A stretch of DNA of 64,000 bases from Rosellinia necatrix (Eukaryota; Ascomycota; Sordariomycetes; Xylariales; Xylariaceae). Where the stretch lies: positions 3,658,001-3,722,000 of the forward strand of contig JAGYVD010000002.1 of assembly GCA_021209875.1 (NCBI GenBank), in the 5' to 3' direction. The notes under the pieces were generated by a model, which saw only the letters and a list, made by a program, of their open reading frames with translations, searched no databases and was not told where the DNA came from. Both the position numbers and the translations under genes were made by a program. Shown one piece after another: positions 1-10,355 of this stretch (position 1 is its first letter; every line of letters begins with the position of its first letter).

Positions 1-476
1 TAACTGTGACACTCATTTCCCGACCTGTCCCATGTTCGCAGTCTGCTGAAGATTAACCGACGACGATAATTACGATATGGGTAGTCGTGATTCCAGTTTT
101 AATATCGAATAGCAGGCGTTATAATATGCCGAAACATGTAAGCTCACTTGGTATTTTGCATCCCCAGCCCTAATTCCCCTACTAACGAAGAGACGCGCAT
201 GCAAGATACTTTTGGTAAACATGGAGTTGCGCATCTACCCCGCAACCAATTTACAAGGGATCCAAGCAGTCTATATTTGCCGAAATCGAGCCTGAGGCTC
301 TCGTGCGCAGGGTATCATCCGCTACCCAAAATGGCTTCTGGTAGGATGCTGATGGGGACGGGGGACGGGGGACGGCAGATATAGACAGACACCTCGAGTT
401 GGGCGCGTCAGCGCGGCAAAGCTACGATCACAAATTATGAACATTCCCAATTCTCTATTCTCGTCAAAGAACAAAA
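1..476. other. Upstream intergenic stretch, no gene seen
   Basis: No reading frame here has protein-like composition or splice logic. The last 100 bases before the first gene are its probable promoter and leader; I see no clear TATA box. Confidence 0.5.
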
Positions 477-1384
477 ATGGATGCAGATATTGCCGAGCTG
501 AAGAAGGAGGTCGCGCTCTTGCGCAAGGAGATATCTCGAGTATCGGACGAGGCCGAAGTTCGCAAAGTCCACTTCAAATATGGCTACTACCTCGATAAGT
601 GCCTGTACAACGAAGTGAGTTTTCATTTCGTCCCTTTGAGACGTGCTGGTGTGTTGCTCACAATTATCAGGTCGTAGACATGTACGCAGACCATCCCGAC
701 GCCTACGTCGAGTTTCTCGGATCGCGATATCGCGGCAAGGCGGGAATCAAAAGACTCTACAACGGGCGATTCCAGAGTACGTTCGTGAAGGGGCGCAACG
801 GGCCGGTCCACGGCTTCCTGCTCGACCACATCATGATGCAGGATATCGTCGACGTGGACCCGAGCGGGACGCACGCGTGGTGCCGGATGCGGGCGCTGAT
901 GCAGGCGGGGACACATTCGTCGGTGCGCGAGACGCACCCGCGCGGGCACGTCCAGTGGTGGGAGGGCGGGCTCTACGAGAACGAGTACCTCAAGGAGGAC
1001 GGGACGTGGAAGCTGTTCCGGTGCCGCTACTTCCCGTTCTGGCACGCCGAGTTCGAGACGGGCTGGGCCCTCACGCGCGAGAACTACGTGCCCTGGCCGA
1101 CCCGAACCTTCCCGGACGACCCCTGGGGCCCCGACGAGATCATCGACCAGAAGATGCTGTGGCCCGACACCCGCGTCGTCCCCTTCCACTACCCGCACCC
1201 CGTCACCGGCAGGCGCATCGCCGACGACGACCTGCGCGCGCCCGGCTACGGCCACGACGCCGCCGAGGCCGCGCCCCCGCTGTCCCTGGCCCTGCCGGAG
1301 GGGCAGGAGAGAAAGGGCGAAGGGAACTCTTGGAAAAACGAGGGTTCGGTCAGGGTTCTGCCTGAATTGGTGGAGAATGCCTGA
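477..1384 (+). CDS. SnoaL-like (NTF2-fold) domain protein
   Basis: Two exons, 477-614 and 671-1384, are joined across a 56-bp intron (GTGAGT donor, CAG acceptor, phase 0) to give 283 residues. The ATG lies in an A-rich context (ACAAAAATGG). The N-terminus is a short charged helix, followed by a SnoaL-like cone-fold region at about residues 20-150, with a Tyr/Asp-containing first helix (KVHFKYGYYLDKC) and later aromatic strands such as RCRYFPFWHAEF. NTF2-fold proteins of this type are small hydratases, cyclases or ligand binders; no catalytic set can be named here. The C-terminal third (WPTRTFPDDPWGPDEI onward) is rich in Pro, Asp and His and may cover the pocket. Exon 2 has very high third-position GC, unlike the dioxygenase gene 440 bp downstream on the same strand. 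A joint role with that enzyme in aromatic catabolism is inference from position. Confidence 0.8.
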
Positions 1385-1824
1385 GCATGCGTGCTGGTGA
1401 ACGCATAGCCTAAAGTGGGAGTTGGGAGGAGAGGAGGGGTTCAGACGTATATGTCAGGGATGGAAACGGTAGTTGGAGAGCAAGGTAGCATCCGTGGCCG
1501 AGGAAGTACCGCTATTCGATCTATCAGCCTATTAATTTTTAGATACAAGCGTGAAATACCTAGCTAAACCTTGCATAGCTTGGGGTTTCTCATAAAACAT
1601 CGTGGTATGCTTCGCTTTGCATCCATGGCTTGATGCAACTGCCGAACCATGTAACGGGATATTGAAAGCCCTGTAAAGAGGGTTGTCATCACCTTCCTCG
1701 TTGATAGGTGGCCACACAGCACTATTCGCTGATAGATTTGTCGTTTATATTATAGCGAAGCATAGGGCAAAGGGCCTTGATTCCATAAGCTAATCAAAGT
1801 CTCTCGTGAGTTGAAACAAGCAGC
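1385..1824. promoter_or_regulatory. Spacer between SnoaL-like gene and dioxygenase gene
   Basis: 440 bp between two co-directional genes. It must hold the 3' end of the first and the promoter of the second. An AT-rich part at about 1740-1800 precedes the second ATG. No specific binding site was recognised. Confidence 0.4.
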
Positions 1825-3824
1825 ATGGCGCACTTAGAGGCTCTTGCACCTGAGATATCGCTATACCCCTATAACGATGGGAAGAGAGCTGGTGATCGCG
1901 TCAAGTTTCCTGACACGGCGGCCTTCTCCTCCATGAACAAGACGTCTCGCTTCGAGGGAGACATATTCAACTTAGAAGTTACCGGTGAGATCCCGCTCGA
2001 TATCGACGGGACGTTCTATCGAGTTCAGCCCGTAGGGACACCAAAAGCATATCTCCAAGTTTATTTGGCTGATTCCACAAATAAAAGGATCATAGGTTTC
2101 CGCCATTATTCGAGGATGATATACATTTTGTGAGTCGCCGATCCTTCTGCTCTGTCTTACTGGAGCTGACTGCGTAGCGTATAGAACGGAGATGGTAAGC
2201 AAATTCTTTAATCAACTAGAGACGTGATCAATTTTAAATAGCGCGTCGCTAGGCAGTGTGACAGCCATTCGTATTGCCAATGGACATGCCGACTTCAAGC
2301 AGCGTTACGTGCGGACGGACAAGTTCCTCGCAGAAGAGAAAGCGCGAAAGGCGCTATTCGGGCGGTATCGAAATCCTTATACTGACAACGAGAGCGTCAA
2401 AGGCGTGATCCGGACGGTATCAAATACAAATATCACGTTCTGGAGAGGCATGCTACTCGCAAGCAAAGAGGATGGGCCGCCGTTCGCGATGGACCCAGTG
2501 ACACTCGAGACCATCGGACGCTATGATTTTGAAGGCCAGATCAAGACGCCTACATTCACGGCACATCCCAAATTCGACCCTGATACTGGCGAGATGCTTT
2601 GTTTCGCATACGAGACGGCCAGCGACGGCTCGGATTGCGGTGCTGATGTCGTGACCTGGACCATCAGTGCCGATGGCGTCAAGACCGAGGAACTCTCTTT
2701 CAAGGCCCCGTTCGCTGGGATGATCCATGATTGTGGCGTCTCCAAGAATTACATAGTCCTTCCACTCACACCTATCAAGATGTCACTTGATCGCCTGAAG
2801 AAAGGCGGTAACAAATTTGCGTGGGACCCCAACGAGGACCAAGTATATGGCCTAGTTCCGCGGCGCGGCGGAAAGCCGGAAGACGTAATCTGGTTTCGAT
2901 CAGATAACGGTAAGTCGTGGACCTGGATAAATCGGGGGAAATTCCTTCAGTCGCAGGCGTTTTGATTCTAACAGTTACTCCTCTAGGATTCCACGGGCAC
3001 GTGGCCGGGTGCTATGAGAATGAAGAAGGGAATGTCATTTTTGATCTGACGGTCGCTGACGGCAACGTGTTCTTTTGGTTTCCACCAGAAGGCAAGCCAC
3101 CGGACTTCAACCAGCGAACCCGACTAAGCAGTCCAACGTACCGGTGGATATTTGACCCAAAATCCAAGTCTAACACAAGGGTCAAGCCATTTCTTCAATG
3201 GATGACCAATGGGGAGTTCTCACGAATCGACGACAGGGTAGTAACTAAGAAGTACAAACACTTCTGGCAGCTTAGAGTTGATCCAACTCAACCATACGAC
3301 TTCGCCAAGTGCGGGCCACCAGCAGGCGGGCTATTCAATTGTATGGCCCATTATACGTGGGACTCGGAAGACGAAAGTAAGACTGGAGAAGAAGATGTTG
3401 TGAGTACTGCGAATAGTTTGCTTCGGCTTAGTGTCGAGGATCGTTATTTTTACTAAAGAGAGATTGCTAATCCTTAGCCCTGAAGTGGTTCGCGGGGCCG
3501 ACAGCCACCTACCAAGAACCAGTGTTTGTTCCCAAGGATGGCGGCGCTGAGGGGGAAGGTCACCTCATGGCTCTCAGGAACAACCTTGACGAGCTGAGGA
3601 ACGATGTAGTGATATGGAATGCACAGAACCTTGCGGCGGGCCCCCTCGCCACGTTGCATCTGCCATTCAAACTTCGTCTTGGTTTTCATGGAAATTTTGT
3701 CAGCCAGAAAGATATCGAAGACTGGCAACAGCGGAGAGCTGGTGAATTGGGCCCTGTAAACCCAGCAAAAGAGCCTCTCCCCTGGCAGCTGAATATGATA
3801 TCCAATGGTGCCGACCAAGTCTAG
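1825..3824 (+). CDS. Carotenoid oxygenase family dioxygenase (lignostilbene/stilbene-cleaving type)
   Basis: Six exons: 1825-2031, 2088-2129, 2185-2194, 2253-2909, 2987-3399 and 3486-3824, giving 555 residues. The joins restore family motifs: RVQP joins [14 protein letters not shown], a 10-nt micro-exon gives NGD and part of the next Gly, and SVTAIR follows. Family knowledge: a seven-bladed propeller holds non-haem Fe(II) through four His. Candidates are H191 (TAHPK), H245 (MIHDC), H308 (GFHGHV) and H511 (GFHGNF). Y129 and K158 (SKEDGPP) lie near where fungal stilbene cleavers such as Neurospora CAO-1 have their Tyr/Lys pair, so cleavage of a hydroxystilbene-like double bond is more likely than carotene cleavage (inference). 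No signal peptide is seen, so the protein is probably cytosolic. The last acceptor (3485, CTGAAG) was chosen over the TTAG at 3477 because the latter gives a stop or frameshift; this is the least certain join. Confidence 0.88.
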
Positions 3825-4757
3825 GTGAAAAAATAAGCAGGTATGAAACGAAAATTTAAGATGACAGGCGCAGTGTAAAGGTGTACGGCGCGCTACAGAA
3901 CCTCGTTTCTAATATTTAATAATGGGCGAGCGGCTAATTCGTATGATTAAGTTAGATAAAGTATTCATCTACAGAGAAATAAGTGAATTTTATCGTAAGG
4001 CACGGCAACCAACTACCGCGATTCTCCAATGCTGATAACGAGACTGATTAGCCGCTGTGCTACTACATACCTTTTCGGTGTTGCGGTATCCGACTGCGAT
4101 GATGATGCCGCAACTACGGGGTGCTTACGCTCCTTGAAATTGACCCCAGGCTCACTCCTCCATAACTTATCTGCGTGATATGGACTTATACTGATGAGAG
4201 GGATATGGCTAACCGACAGCCTGCTGGGGAATTATCTACATGCCAATGGCTGTCATATGGTGAACTTAATATATAGTATTGTGAAGAGGTAAGCACCAAA
4301 ACCAGGGGACTATGGCTAGCTTTCTACGTAAACACTACTCACTTCACGGCAATGATAACATATGTTCCAAATAAACGCCATTGACGGGTATAGGAGGGAA
4401 AGAAAAAGAAAAAAGAGAACCAAAAAACCCCTCTCAACGTTATAACTTAGGAATGTCGGGTACCTAATATGGCCTAACGCAAGAAAATGATAATTCCTGA
4501 TTCAAAAGTGATGATTGCGGCCGAATATATCGGGTGTATAGCATATACGTAGCGGAGCCTGGCTCCTTAACTGGCCGTCGAAGACCATGTATACCGACTT
4601 AATGTTAAGCTGGGCTTTCATGGATTATGTCCTCATTAGCTAGCTACCTAAGTAACTGGCCATGATTGGTTGACGAAAAGCCCAAACTCGGTAGATTGGA
4701 GACATCTGGTTACTAGTTAGTTTCACTGTTAATTTGTATATAGAGCATCAAGTACCT
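3825..4757. other. AT-rich spacer between convergent genes
   Basis: About 930 bp between the 3' ends of the dioxygenase gene and the kinase gene on the opposite strand. No open frame of interest. Composition is AT-rich with short A runs, as expected of 3' flanks. Confidence 0.5.
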
Positions 4758-5867
4758 TTATATTTTCCTTAGAAGAAGTCTGCGAATCCGCGAGAGTGAC
4801 TTAGCCATCGACGAGCTGATCTTCCACACGTCGAATTGTTGCACATTCGACATGTGTGAGAGGAAGACGGCCAATCTCTGGATTTCTCTGTCGTCTTTTC
4901 CTTCTTCTACGACGCGATTAAGGTTTCCATTGTCGAAAGCAATCCCGTGCCACAAGAGGACGCCAAGCTTTTGTGCCCGCCTTACAAGAGCAAGGCTGCT
5001 AGCATCGCGGCCAAGTTCTGGAATCAACAGTGTGAGGTGTTTCCAGAATATACTCCTGAGGTGTCTAGCCTCGGGATAATAAACGAACCGACCGTCGGGG
5101 TCATCCTCGCCAAGGAGCTCCTCGAGCCCGTACATCCCGATTCCGAAGGGTAACCATTCGGCCTCTGCCCAATCCAATAAGCCCGTCATGGCCCCGGAGT
5201 ACGGACTAACCATAATGTTCGCTGCCAAAAAGTCGCCATGAGTAAAGACCCACGGCAAGGCCTCAATATCGGATATATCGTTCAAGATGGAGGAGGCAAT
5301 GGGACGAAAACGTATGGGAAGTGCGGCCGTCATTAATTCTAGGCGTGACGTAAGGCTTGAACCGACCGTCCGCTTTTCATCATGCAGCTGCTCGGCACGT
5401 CTTGGATTTTGCCATGCTAGCGCTTGGACTTGCGCGAAGTCTCGTACAATCCGCTGTCGCGCTGATCTATCGCTTGACATTGTTCGATAATCCCCAAGAG
5501 AAACTCCTGGTAGTCTTTTCATAGCAAACACATGCAGGTCAAATCCTTTTAGCTGGCCAAGATATTCAGTATTCGGCGCCAGATGCCCAAAGGTCTGGCA
5601 AGCAGCTCTTGTTATGCCAATATCTAGCTTATAGATGGACGGGCGAAATTGAACGACAGCCTCTTCACCGACGAATAGAGTGTATGAACAATAACCCTGG
5701 AAGGGTGCCGGCCGGATGGAGCCGGGGTACCGCGACCTAACGAAGGAGTCGCATTCGTCCTTCACGGTGGCCGGCAACCCGCAACGGTCGAAAAACTCCA
5801 TGGCCGGAACACTCAAGTCTGTGGACGGGCTTGCCATGTGATTTTGGCGTCGCCATTTGGCTATCAA
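4758..5867 (-). CDS. APH-fold phosphotransferase family protein
   Basis: A single exon of 369 residues. The catalytic loop of the aminoglycoside/choline phosphotransferase fold is visible: THGDFLAANIMV, with H210, D212 and N217 in the Brenner HxDxxxxN pattern, followed 15 residues on by GLLDWAEAEW, whose D232 would be the second Mg-binding Asp. The N-terminal part has the expected mixed strands (YTLFVGEEAVVQFRPS) and a hinge-like FAMKRLPGVSLGDY. Fungal genomes carry many such proteins; substrates are mostly unknown (small hydroxylated molecules in the characterised relatives), and this sequence does not identify one. A second Met at residue 11 (MASPSTDL) is an equally reasonable start. It converges with the dioxygenase gene. 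It is not closely similar to the other APH-like kinase at 25.9 kb: motif context and gene structure differ. Confidence 0.85.
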   Translation of the reverse strand: MIAKWRRQNHMASPSTDLSVPAMEFFDRCGLPATVKDECDSFVRSRYPGSIRPAPFQGYCSYTLFVGEEAVVQFRPSIYKLDIGITRAACQTFGHLAPNTEYLGQLKGFDLHVFAMKRLPGVSLGDYRTMSSDRSARQRIVRDFAQVQALAWQNPRRAEQLHDEKRTVGSSLTSRLELMTAALPIRFRPIASSILNDISDIEALPWVFTHGDFLAANIMVSPYSGAMTGLLDWAEAEWLPFGIGMYGLEELLGEDDPDGRFVYYPEARHLRSIFWKHLTLLIPELGRDASSLALVRRAQKLGVLLWHGIAFDNGNLNRVVEEGKDDREIQRLAVFLSHMSNVQQFDVWKISSSMAKSLSRIRRLLLRKI

Positions 5868-7871
5868 ACGACAAGTGCCTGTATCACATCCGGACAGTTA
5901 ATCTGGGCCTGGGACCCTTTAATACCCTCGGCAGTCTAGGATCAAGCGACCCCCGGAGTTCAGGGCTGCCATGAAGACGCGTAGCATTCGACGGAATGAG
6001 CCGATGAGGGGTAGATCGGGCTTGGGTTGACGGGCTCACTAAACCATGACTGTATTTGCACGTTTCCCAAGCGGTTGGCAGCCATCTTATGTGCTTGTTC
6101 CGTTGAATGTCAGCCGCTCTCGGCTGGAGAATCCCTGCCCCCATGCAAACTCTCGCAGCTGTTGGAGGGTTTGCATGGGGTGGGCGCGTGATGCTCATGC
6201 GGCTGTACCATTTCGAAGTAACTAGCTTACTGCACGAGCTCCCCGGCCAGTGCGCCGTCTCGACCTGGGCGACGGTGTGGAAATTCCCTGACGGGTAGCC
6301 CTGGGATGCTGCCAGCCGGTCAGGAAGCGTGGGGGTAACTAAGCATTTTTACTATTACATTACTCGTCTTTGTCTTGTCTGTGTCTTGTCTTGGGCAGAT
6401 ACTAGGTAACGGATGGGACGACACATGCTCGGAGGTCCTTCATTACAAGAGGAGTGATCGGAATAAGTTGCTCAAACGGCCGATAGGTTGCCGGCTAGAG
6501 TTACATACATACATACATACATATATACATACATATATACATACATATATACATACATATATACATACATATAGTTATACATATATATATTCATGCATAC
6601 GAAGATTGTGGCATAAATAAATCATCAAGCATGCTTGGCATCAGCCCACAGTGCAGAGTTTACCACACTGCTAACTAAATTGACAATCTGAAATAGCACC
6701 CGAAATAGTGGCAACACACTTTATACGTCTTCTTTTCTAAATCGTATGTTAGAGGATTGTCAATGCTAATACACTTACCTCCTCACAGCTTGAGCACCCC
6801 CCCCAATCAACCCAGGTTCCCCAGATATCATGCTAGCGCCGGGTTGAGAGGTGGACATGGGTATCACGGCTACTGCGTTGTGCGCATTTCTCACGGTGAA
6901 GAGAGCGCGTCCAAATATTTGCGCATAAAATAAATAACCGTAACATGTATGGCAAAAAACCCGAGCTGCCAAATTGGACGGGAAATCCACACACGAATCA
7001 AACAAGCGGTCGATCTCGTTCGTACTAGTCATCACTTCTTTGGAGTGCCAAAGGCCCTTCAGGCTGCATTGCGTTTCAAGCACACTCTTCGCTGCCTACC
7101 CGTGGATCATACTCGAAACAGAGAGTGCAGCGTGACGGGTTATAGTACGGTAACGCTTGCGATCCTATCCACGATCAGTCCCCCCCCCCCGCTTGTTCCG
7201 CGCCGGGTGGGTAGGGTCGACCGAACTCCGATGGCAAGGCTTGGAACGGTGAGGGCGCGGTGAGCACAGTGACTGTTTCGGCTCCAGGCCTGTAGGCCAC
7301 AAGGTAGGACTTGGCAGCACAATGAGCGCATGAATATACCACGCGCCGAAGACACGGGCCGGCCGTTCGATGACAGCGGAGGATCCAAGTCCGTCATTAA
7401 AGCGAACGGTTGGTAACGTGGGCTTTGATAAACAACTAAACGAAGATATGATGTCAATAAGTTGGGGGGTGCGATGCAGCATTTGCACGAGGATTGGCGT
7501 TCCAGGTGACGGCGTGGCAAAAATGAGTTCGATAAAACGATGCGCCCAGAGGAGGCACAGAGGGAAAGTCGAACGTGTAGGGCGCATAAAAAACCCCAGA
7601 CTAGGATTCTTGTTAAATTGAACTATCTATGATGGTTACCGTGATGTTCGCGTTGGGCGAGAGTGGATGTTGGAATTCGGCATCATCACGTGAAACAATT
7701 AGGCAGTACCTAGTGAATTTGATTCATTCCTGTGCTGTCAAGCGTCATTAAGTAGTCTCAAACATCTTCATCGCCGATAAGACCCGGGACGTGGACCGAC
7801 ATACGCGACCCAGAAACGCCCATAGCCCAGGTAGCCCGGAGTCTAGGCGCGCCAACATCCTGAGAGCGAAC
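5868..7871. other. Intergenic region between divergent kinase and ARL2 genes
   Basis: Two kb holding the promoters of two divergently transcribed genes plus the CATA/TATA microsatellite near 6.5 kb. Small frames here, for example around 6775-7083 and 7140-7587, overlap on both strands and lack protein-like composition. Confidence 0.45.
6502..6600. repeat. CATA/TATA microsatellite with 12-bp higher-order unit
   Basis: Runs of ACATAC alternate with TATATACATACA, so a 12-bp unit (ACATACATATAT) recurs about four times before decaying into TA-rich sequence. Read in frame it gives a Tyr-Ile-His-Thr repeat, which I treat as an artefact. Confidence 0.9.
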
Positions 7872-8817
7872 ATGCTATCGATATTGCGCAAGGCGAGGTT
7901 GAAGGATAAGGAGATGCGAATCCTGATGCTGTAAGGCCGAAACGTGTTGATTTGTCCCAACCTCTTCGCCAGCAAACAGTGAAATCAATTCACGGGACGA
8001 AGACTAATGCAACTGCTATCAGAGGCCTCGACAATGCAGGGAAGACTACGATTGTAAAAAGGATCATGAACGAGGATGTCAATACCGTCAGCCCGACGCT
8101 GGGATTCATCATCAAGACGATTGAATATGAGGGGTGAGAACGTTTGCTCCAAATCTCGATACCTCCCTACCCTTCACTATGATCTTTGCTTCCCTCCCGA
8201 CTCCCTCTCCCCCCCTCCCCTCTTTTTTTCTTGTTGACGTATGCCTACTCCACGATGGCTGACGTATTGGGACCTGTTAGATATAAGTTGAATATCTGTG
8301 AGTGCAAGCCAGTCGGCACCGATGCGATTGGTTCGCTAGCCAGAATCGCTGACCCTGGCGGCGACAACAGGGGATGTGGGTGGCCAAAAGACGTTGCGCT
8401 CCTACTGGCGCAACTACTTTGAGAAGACAGACGCCCTTATCTGGGTCGTGGACGCGACAGATCGTTTGCGCATCGACGACTGTCGCGAGGAGCTGCACGG
8501 GTTGTTGCAGGAAGAAGTACGAGCCCGGCCCTTCGCGTTTTCTTGGTCCATGGCGGGCAATTGTGGCGTGCGTTGCTAACCTTTGCCGCGTTCACCTCAT
8601 CAAGCGACTCTCGGGTGCAAGTCTCCTCATATTCGCCAACAAGACCGATGTTCAGGGGTGCATGAACGAGGCGGAGATCTTGCAAGGCCTTCAGCTCAAA
8701 GCCATCCGCTCGCATCAGTGGCATGTCCTACGGTGCAGCGCCATGACGGGGAACAACTTAAGGGAAGGGCTTGCATGGGTGGTTGAAGATGCGAAGGCGA
8801 GGTTGTTCTTGTATTGA
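7872..8817 (+). CDS. ARL2: ADP-ribosylation factor-like GTPase ARL2
   Basis: Five exons: 7872-7930, 8023-8133, 8281-8297, 8371-8516 and 8605-8817, giving 181 residues, close to the usual ARL2 length of about 184. The product starts [20 protein letters not shown]. It then has the P-loop GLDNAGKTT, switch-I Thr in [15 protein letters not shown] (switch II), NKTD and a CSAMTG guanine-specificity motif. The WD of WDVGGQ exists only if the 17-nt exon 3 is spliced to exon 4. ARL2 (Alp41 in fission yeast, Cin4 in budding yeast) is known to act with tubulin cofactor D in folding of alpha/beta-tubulin. Position 2 is Leu rather than Gly, so no N-myristoylation is expected. All GTP-binding residues look intact. 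Introns 92, 147, 73 and 88 bp are typical in size; intron 4 carries a GCTAAC branch-like site. Confidence 0.93.
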
Positions 8818-10171
8818 GCTGCTATCTAGGGCCTGGCAGCAGCACCAGATCCAGGTAACCACTTACCTATATCGACGAGACCCGCAGGCTAGACGATCCC
8901 ATCTGGTTCACCATATAAAGCTAGGAATTCACCTCGGTCAACTACATACACTACTCGGCCACGTCTCCGAGATGCCTACCTAGTTCCGGCTACTACGTAC
9001 CCATCGCCTAAGAGGCTAGGACATATATGTGGTGTGCGACTTGGAAGTCAAGCCTCTCCACAAAATTATCCGTGCAGGGGGCCAGGAGACGTAGAAGATG
9101 GACTGACAATCAAACTCGTACGCAGAATGATCTGTAGGTGCCTGATTGACAAATGGGATAACGGCAGGAAATCGAGGCAGTGGGCACCTGTCTGGGGTAC
9201 TTACTTGGTTGCATGAAGAATGATCCTGGCAGTTTGAGGACAGCATTCTGTCGGAAAGGACCCTATGTGGCTGTGGCTACTCAGGTAGTGTGCATCATTG
9301 AGCTTGACCCACCACATGGACAGTATCTTATGTAAGTACCCTATACTGTATAACGTTTACTACAAGTATGTACCACGCGAGTAGTATGTAGTAGGTAGGT
9401 AGTAGGTGCCTGGGCAGGTAGGTAGTCGCTTTAAGAGGCGTACTTCGTACATATTAAAAGTTTAGCAAACAACGGCTTGAATAAGCGGTGTAATATGGGT
9501 GGTAGGCAGCGAGTCACAGTCGATACCTAATTGACAATTGACGATTCAAAAGAAGCGAGTGAATTGATTTGATTCACTAGTACGATAGTACCCAAACCTC
9601 ACTCGGACGGACCGCCCGTTACGGATAAGATACCCACATAACCCACCATCCGGTAGGGCTAAGGGAAGGGAAGATCGCGGTGTATGTACGCAGCAGACCA
9701 GACTAAAAGCTTACTAGGGGCTGAGGGGTGCGACGACAGCCGAAGAACTACATACGCAAAAAAAAAAAAAACCCACCAAGTTGTGTTGTTGTTTCGCCCG
9801 GCTGGTGGTGGTGCAAGGACCCGTTTGGGACAGGTGTAAGATACCTCATACTTCGTAAACAACAACAACAAACTTCCAAGGACCGGCCGTCGTCGTTTCC
9901 CGCCGACATTACCACCACCCCACCACCCACTCCCATTGGACCTATTCGCTACCGGATACGGTTTATGGCTTACACTTTCCGCCTTAAAGTTGTCCAGAGG
10001 TACAGTGCATGCTGTACCGTATAGTACCTAATCTAACTTGTCTCCTGCCCACCTGCCTCATCACCTGAGCTCGAGCGTCGCGCGCGTTGCCTTGTCATGC
10101 GCTCCCACCCATCATAATCACTGGTAAACAAACAGAACCGCCACCTTTCCGCTACCACCGCTGCCGTTCCA
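8818..10171. other. Intergenic region between ARL2 and DUF4045/gelsolin genes
   Basis: 1.35 kb without a credible gene. It contains GTAGGTAGG-type repeats near 9381-9425 and an A13 run at about 9759-9771. The last 200 bases are CACC/CGCC-rich and serve as promoter and leader for the next gene. Confidence 0.5.
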
Positions 10172-10314
10172 ATGTCCGAAGACGTGTCTCGCTTCCTATC
10201 CCAGGTTAAGGAGCTGGGAGAACGCCGACTCGAGGAGGACGAAGCTCGATCGAGGGAACTCGAAGAAAAGATACTGCAAGATCGAAAAGAGCGGCAAGCC
10301 CGTCGTCGTGGTAA

Positions 10315-10355
<41 letters not shown>

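Noticed and set aside
3471..3480. TTAG acceptor at 3477 in the dioxygenase gene
   Set aside because: With the GTGAGT donor at 3400 it puts the frame out (immediate stop); the AG at 3485 keeps the frame and yields [12 protein letters not shown], close to the family pattern.
6375..6620. Frame with a Tyr-Ile-His-Thr repeat
   Set aside because: Pure translation of the CATA microsatellite.
6775..7587. Overlapping minus-strand frames upstream of ARL2
   Set aside because: Frames overlap each other and a plus-strand frame, with no recognisable domain.
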